From NCBI GenBank assembly GCA_019637315.1, contig JAHBVU010000006.1, positions 62,001 to 126,000 of the forward strand: a stretch of DNA of 64,000 nucleotides, given 5' to 3'. The stretch's first letter is position 1. Every line of letters begins with the position of its first letter. Position numbers and translations under genes: made by a program. Source of the stretch: Gemmatimonadales bacterium. Lineage in GTDB: Bacteria > Gemmatimonadota > Gemmatimonadetes > Gemmatimonadales > GWC2-71-9. The notes beneath the pieces are model-generated. The model did not search any database. It saw nothing but the letters and a program-made list of their open reading frames with translations, and was not told the DNA's origin. Below, one piece after another: positions 62,601 to 64,000 of this stretch.

Positions 62601-63790
62601 GCAACCGCCTTCTTTCGGGGCGGATCGAAGAAAGGAAGTGCCGTTACCCGAGCGTGCGCCCGGCGACGATGGTGTTCGACGGTCACTTCCATCTCGACCC
62701 GCGTCTCAGGCGCGGCATGGGCGGCCTGGAGGTGCGCCAGAGCTAGATATTTCTTGAGCAGCGGCGACCAGCAGCCGCTCGAGGCGTAGCCGATCTGTCG
62801 CCCGTCGCGATAGACCGGTACGCTGGCCCGCCACGCGACCGAGGGCAACGCGGGCGGAAGACCAACCGACGCGTACAGCGCCTCCAGCGACTCCCACTCG
62901 ACTTCGATTCCGACGAAGCGCCAGGCCGCACCGCGGACCCGCTCGGTCGCCAGCGCCCGCCGACCGTTGAACGGGCCTTTCTCGAAGCTCACAGTCCAAT
63001 CGAGCGACAACTCGAACGGGGTCGACTTCTGAGGCTCGATCAAGGCCCGCTCGGCCGAGTGATAGTCGACGTCGAGCATGACGAGCCCAGCTTCGATCCG
63101 GGCCGTATCGAGCGCCCAGATGCCCGCAGGGGTGATCCCGAACGCAAATCCCTCCGCCATCAGCGCGTCCCAGACTGCCAGCGCACCGTGCGCAGGTACC
63201 CACAGCTCGTATCCGAGGTCGCCGGTGTATCCCGTCCGCGACAGGTCGACAGGAACCCCGGCAATCCGACGGGAGGTCGTCCGAAAGTACCGCAGGTCGT
63301 CGATCGGGCGATCCGCCACCCGGTTGAGGATGTCCCGCGAGAGCGGTCCCTGCAACGCCAGCGCACCGACCTGATCCGACAGGTCGGCGATGTCGACCTG
63401 CATCCCGAATGCGTTCCGATGCAACCACCGGAGGCTTGGCTCGGCCGAGGTCAGCCGGTAGGTCTCGTCGTCCAGCCGACTCACGGTTCCGTCATCGACC
63501 ACTTTGCCCCGAGCATCGCACCAGGTCGTATACATCACCTGACCGACGGCGGCAGACGCCACCTGGCGCGTTACCATCCGATCGAGCAGCCGGCCGGCAT
63601 CGCGACCCTGGATCAGGTACTTGTGAAGCGGAGAAACGTCAAAAAGGGCCGCGGCGTTGCGCACGGCCGCATACTCCCGATCAGGGGCCATGTCGTAGGC
63701 GCTTGCTACGGCGTGCCCCGCCCAGCGCCGCCATGCCTGGCCGGTAACGAGCGGTGCCGTCCGCTCGTGAAACGGAGTCGTCTTGAGCAT
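62597..63790 (-). CDS. GcvT-like folate-dependent aminomethyltransferase/demethylase
   Basis: The 397-residue protein is built like the glycine-cleavage T protein and DMSP/dimethylglycine demethylase relatives. The folate-site pattern SRTGYTGDLGYELW is near residue 195, LDTARIEAGL follows, then a C-terminal barrel with GYASSGCWSPLLKK. It is expected to pass a one-carbon unit to tetrahydrofolate. It is the first gene of the operon and lacks other glycine-cleavage genes nearby, which argues against being housekeeping GcvT. ATG at 63790 is chosen for the canonical N-terminus. Confidence 0.88.
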   Translation of the reverse strand: MLKTTPFHERTAPLVTGQAWRRWAGHAVASAYDMAPDREYAAVRNAAALFDVSPLHKYLIQGRDAGRLLDRMVTRQVASAAVGQVMYTTWCDARGKVVDDGTVSRLDDETYRLTSAEPSLRWLHRNAFGMQVDIADLSDQVGALALQGPLSRDILNRVADRPIDDLRYFRTTSRRIAGVPVDLSRTGYTGDLGYELWVPAHGALAVWDALMAEGFAFGITPAGIWALDTARIEAGLVMLDVDYHSAERALIEPQKSTPFELSLDWTVSFEKGPFNGRRALATERVRGAAWRFVGIEVEWESLEALYASVGLPPALPSVAWRASVPVYRDGRQIGYASSGCWSPLLKKYLALAHLQAAHAAPETRVEMEVTVEHHRRRAHARVTALPFFDPPRKKAVA

Positions 63791-63939
63791 CGGGATTCCC
63801 TGGCCGCGGATCGTGCGTAAGGACGATGGTCGTCGCAAGATACAGCCGCAAAGAACCCCTCGACAGATCGCCGCTCGACCCCCTTGTTCGGATTATCTAC
63901 GGTGGACATCGGGCCGTGTCGGGGCTAAATATTCCTGCT

Positions 63940-64000
63940 ATGTTGAAACGGCTCTCCCTCGCCACAATGGCGCTGCTGCTGACCTTGACCCTCCCGGTCC
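63940..64000 (+). CDS. Start of an exported protein, truncated by the window edge
   Basis: ATG at 63940 opens a frame of 20 residues that runs off the right edge. MLKRLSLATMALLLTLTLPV is a clear signal-peptide start: a basic n-region and a Leu-rich core. It is divergent from the GcvT-like gene, with 149 bases between the two starts. The mature product cannot be identified. Confidence 0.6.
   Translation, partial: MLKRLSLATMALLLTLTLPV

Noticed and set aside
63837-63865. Possible promoter (TATCTT on the minus strand) for the GcvT-Rieske operon.
   Set aside because: The hexamer at the correct distance (TGTCGA) is a poor -35 match, so the promoter of this operon is not located.

Overview
The window is about 64 kb of GC-rich bacterial chromosome, densely coded on both strands with many 4-nt start/stop overlaps. 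The cell is diderm: there is a TamA/TamB pair, Lgt, several lipoproteins and a periplasmic PBP4-type enzyme. A short RpoD-like sigma factor without region 1.1, an ABC permease fused to an M1 peptidase, and many secreted hydrolases (M14, M24, M48, serine hydrolase) fit Gemmatimonadota. That phylum call is inference from gene style, not from a marker alignment. No rRNA, tRNA, CRISPR array, insertion sequence or prophage was recognised, and no stretch longer than 300 bases lacks a gene.

Layout. 1-11.9 kb: the 3' end of lgt faces a nine-gene minus-strand operon (tamA-like, tamB, a YegS-type lipid kinase, a degenerate NtrC-like regulator, a zinc-ribbon microprotein, a HAD phosphatase, a CYTH protein, a one-helix membrane protein, acpS). 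12.0-16.5 kb: dacB, a PduO-type cobalamin adenosyltransferase and aroB, then a 288-bp spacer with nested inverted repeats and a promoter, then the sigma factor and its terminator. 16.5-22.1 kb: an operon for a LON-domain protein, glycolate oxidase GlcDEF and YgfZ. 22.1-27.3 kb: a small lipoprotein, then a ChlI/MoxR-like AAA ATPase and its likely VWA partner, separated by an opposite-strand pair (CMK-like kinase, MFS transporter). 27.3-33.5 kb: an accessory region with a Xre/RES toxin-antitoxin module, an arsenic cluster (acr3, metallophosphoesterase, arsM, arsR, two matching ArsR-type operators) and chrA plus a DoxX protein. 33.5-41.1 kb: M48 protease, histidine phosphatase, VanZ protein, a 14-repeat beta-propeller lipoprotein, an SDR enzyme and a serine hydrolase. 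41.1-52.3 kb: a repeat-rich lipoprotein metallopeptidase, a Tat-exported class V aminotransferase, an MBL hydrolase, a fatty acid desaturase, a flavoprotein, an M14 carboxypeptidase and two hypotheticals. 52.4-56.9 kb: an ABC ATPase with a permease-M1 aminopeptidase fusion. 57.0-63.8 kb: a tightly coupled operon of a GcvT-like protein, two PYROXD2-like flavoproteins, a Rieske oxygenase and a secreted M24 peptidase.

The strongest candidate for an undescribed system is the last operon. Its Rieske protein has glutamate where most family members have the bridging aspartate, as in carnitine, glycine betaine and related quaternary-amine oxygenases. It is co-transcribed with a folate-dependent GcvT-like protein and two flavin oxidases, so oxidative N-demethylation of a methylated amine with C1 capture on tetrahydrofolate is a reasonable hypothesis. 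Other points of interest are the sigma-54-type regulator that has lost its phosphorylation site, GAFTGA loop and Walker B aspartate, and two apparently leaderless genes (the antitoxin and arsR).
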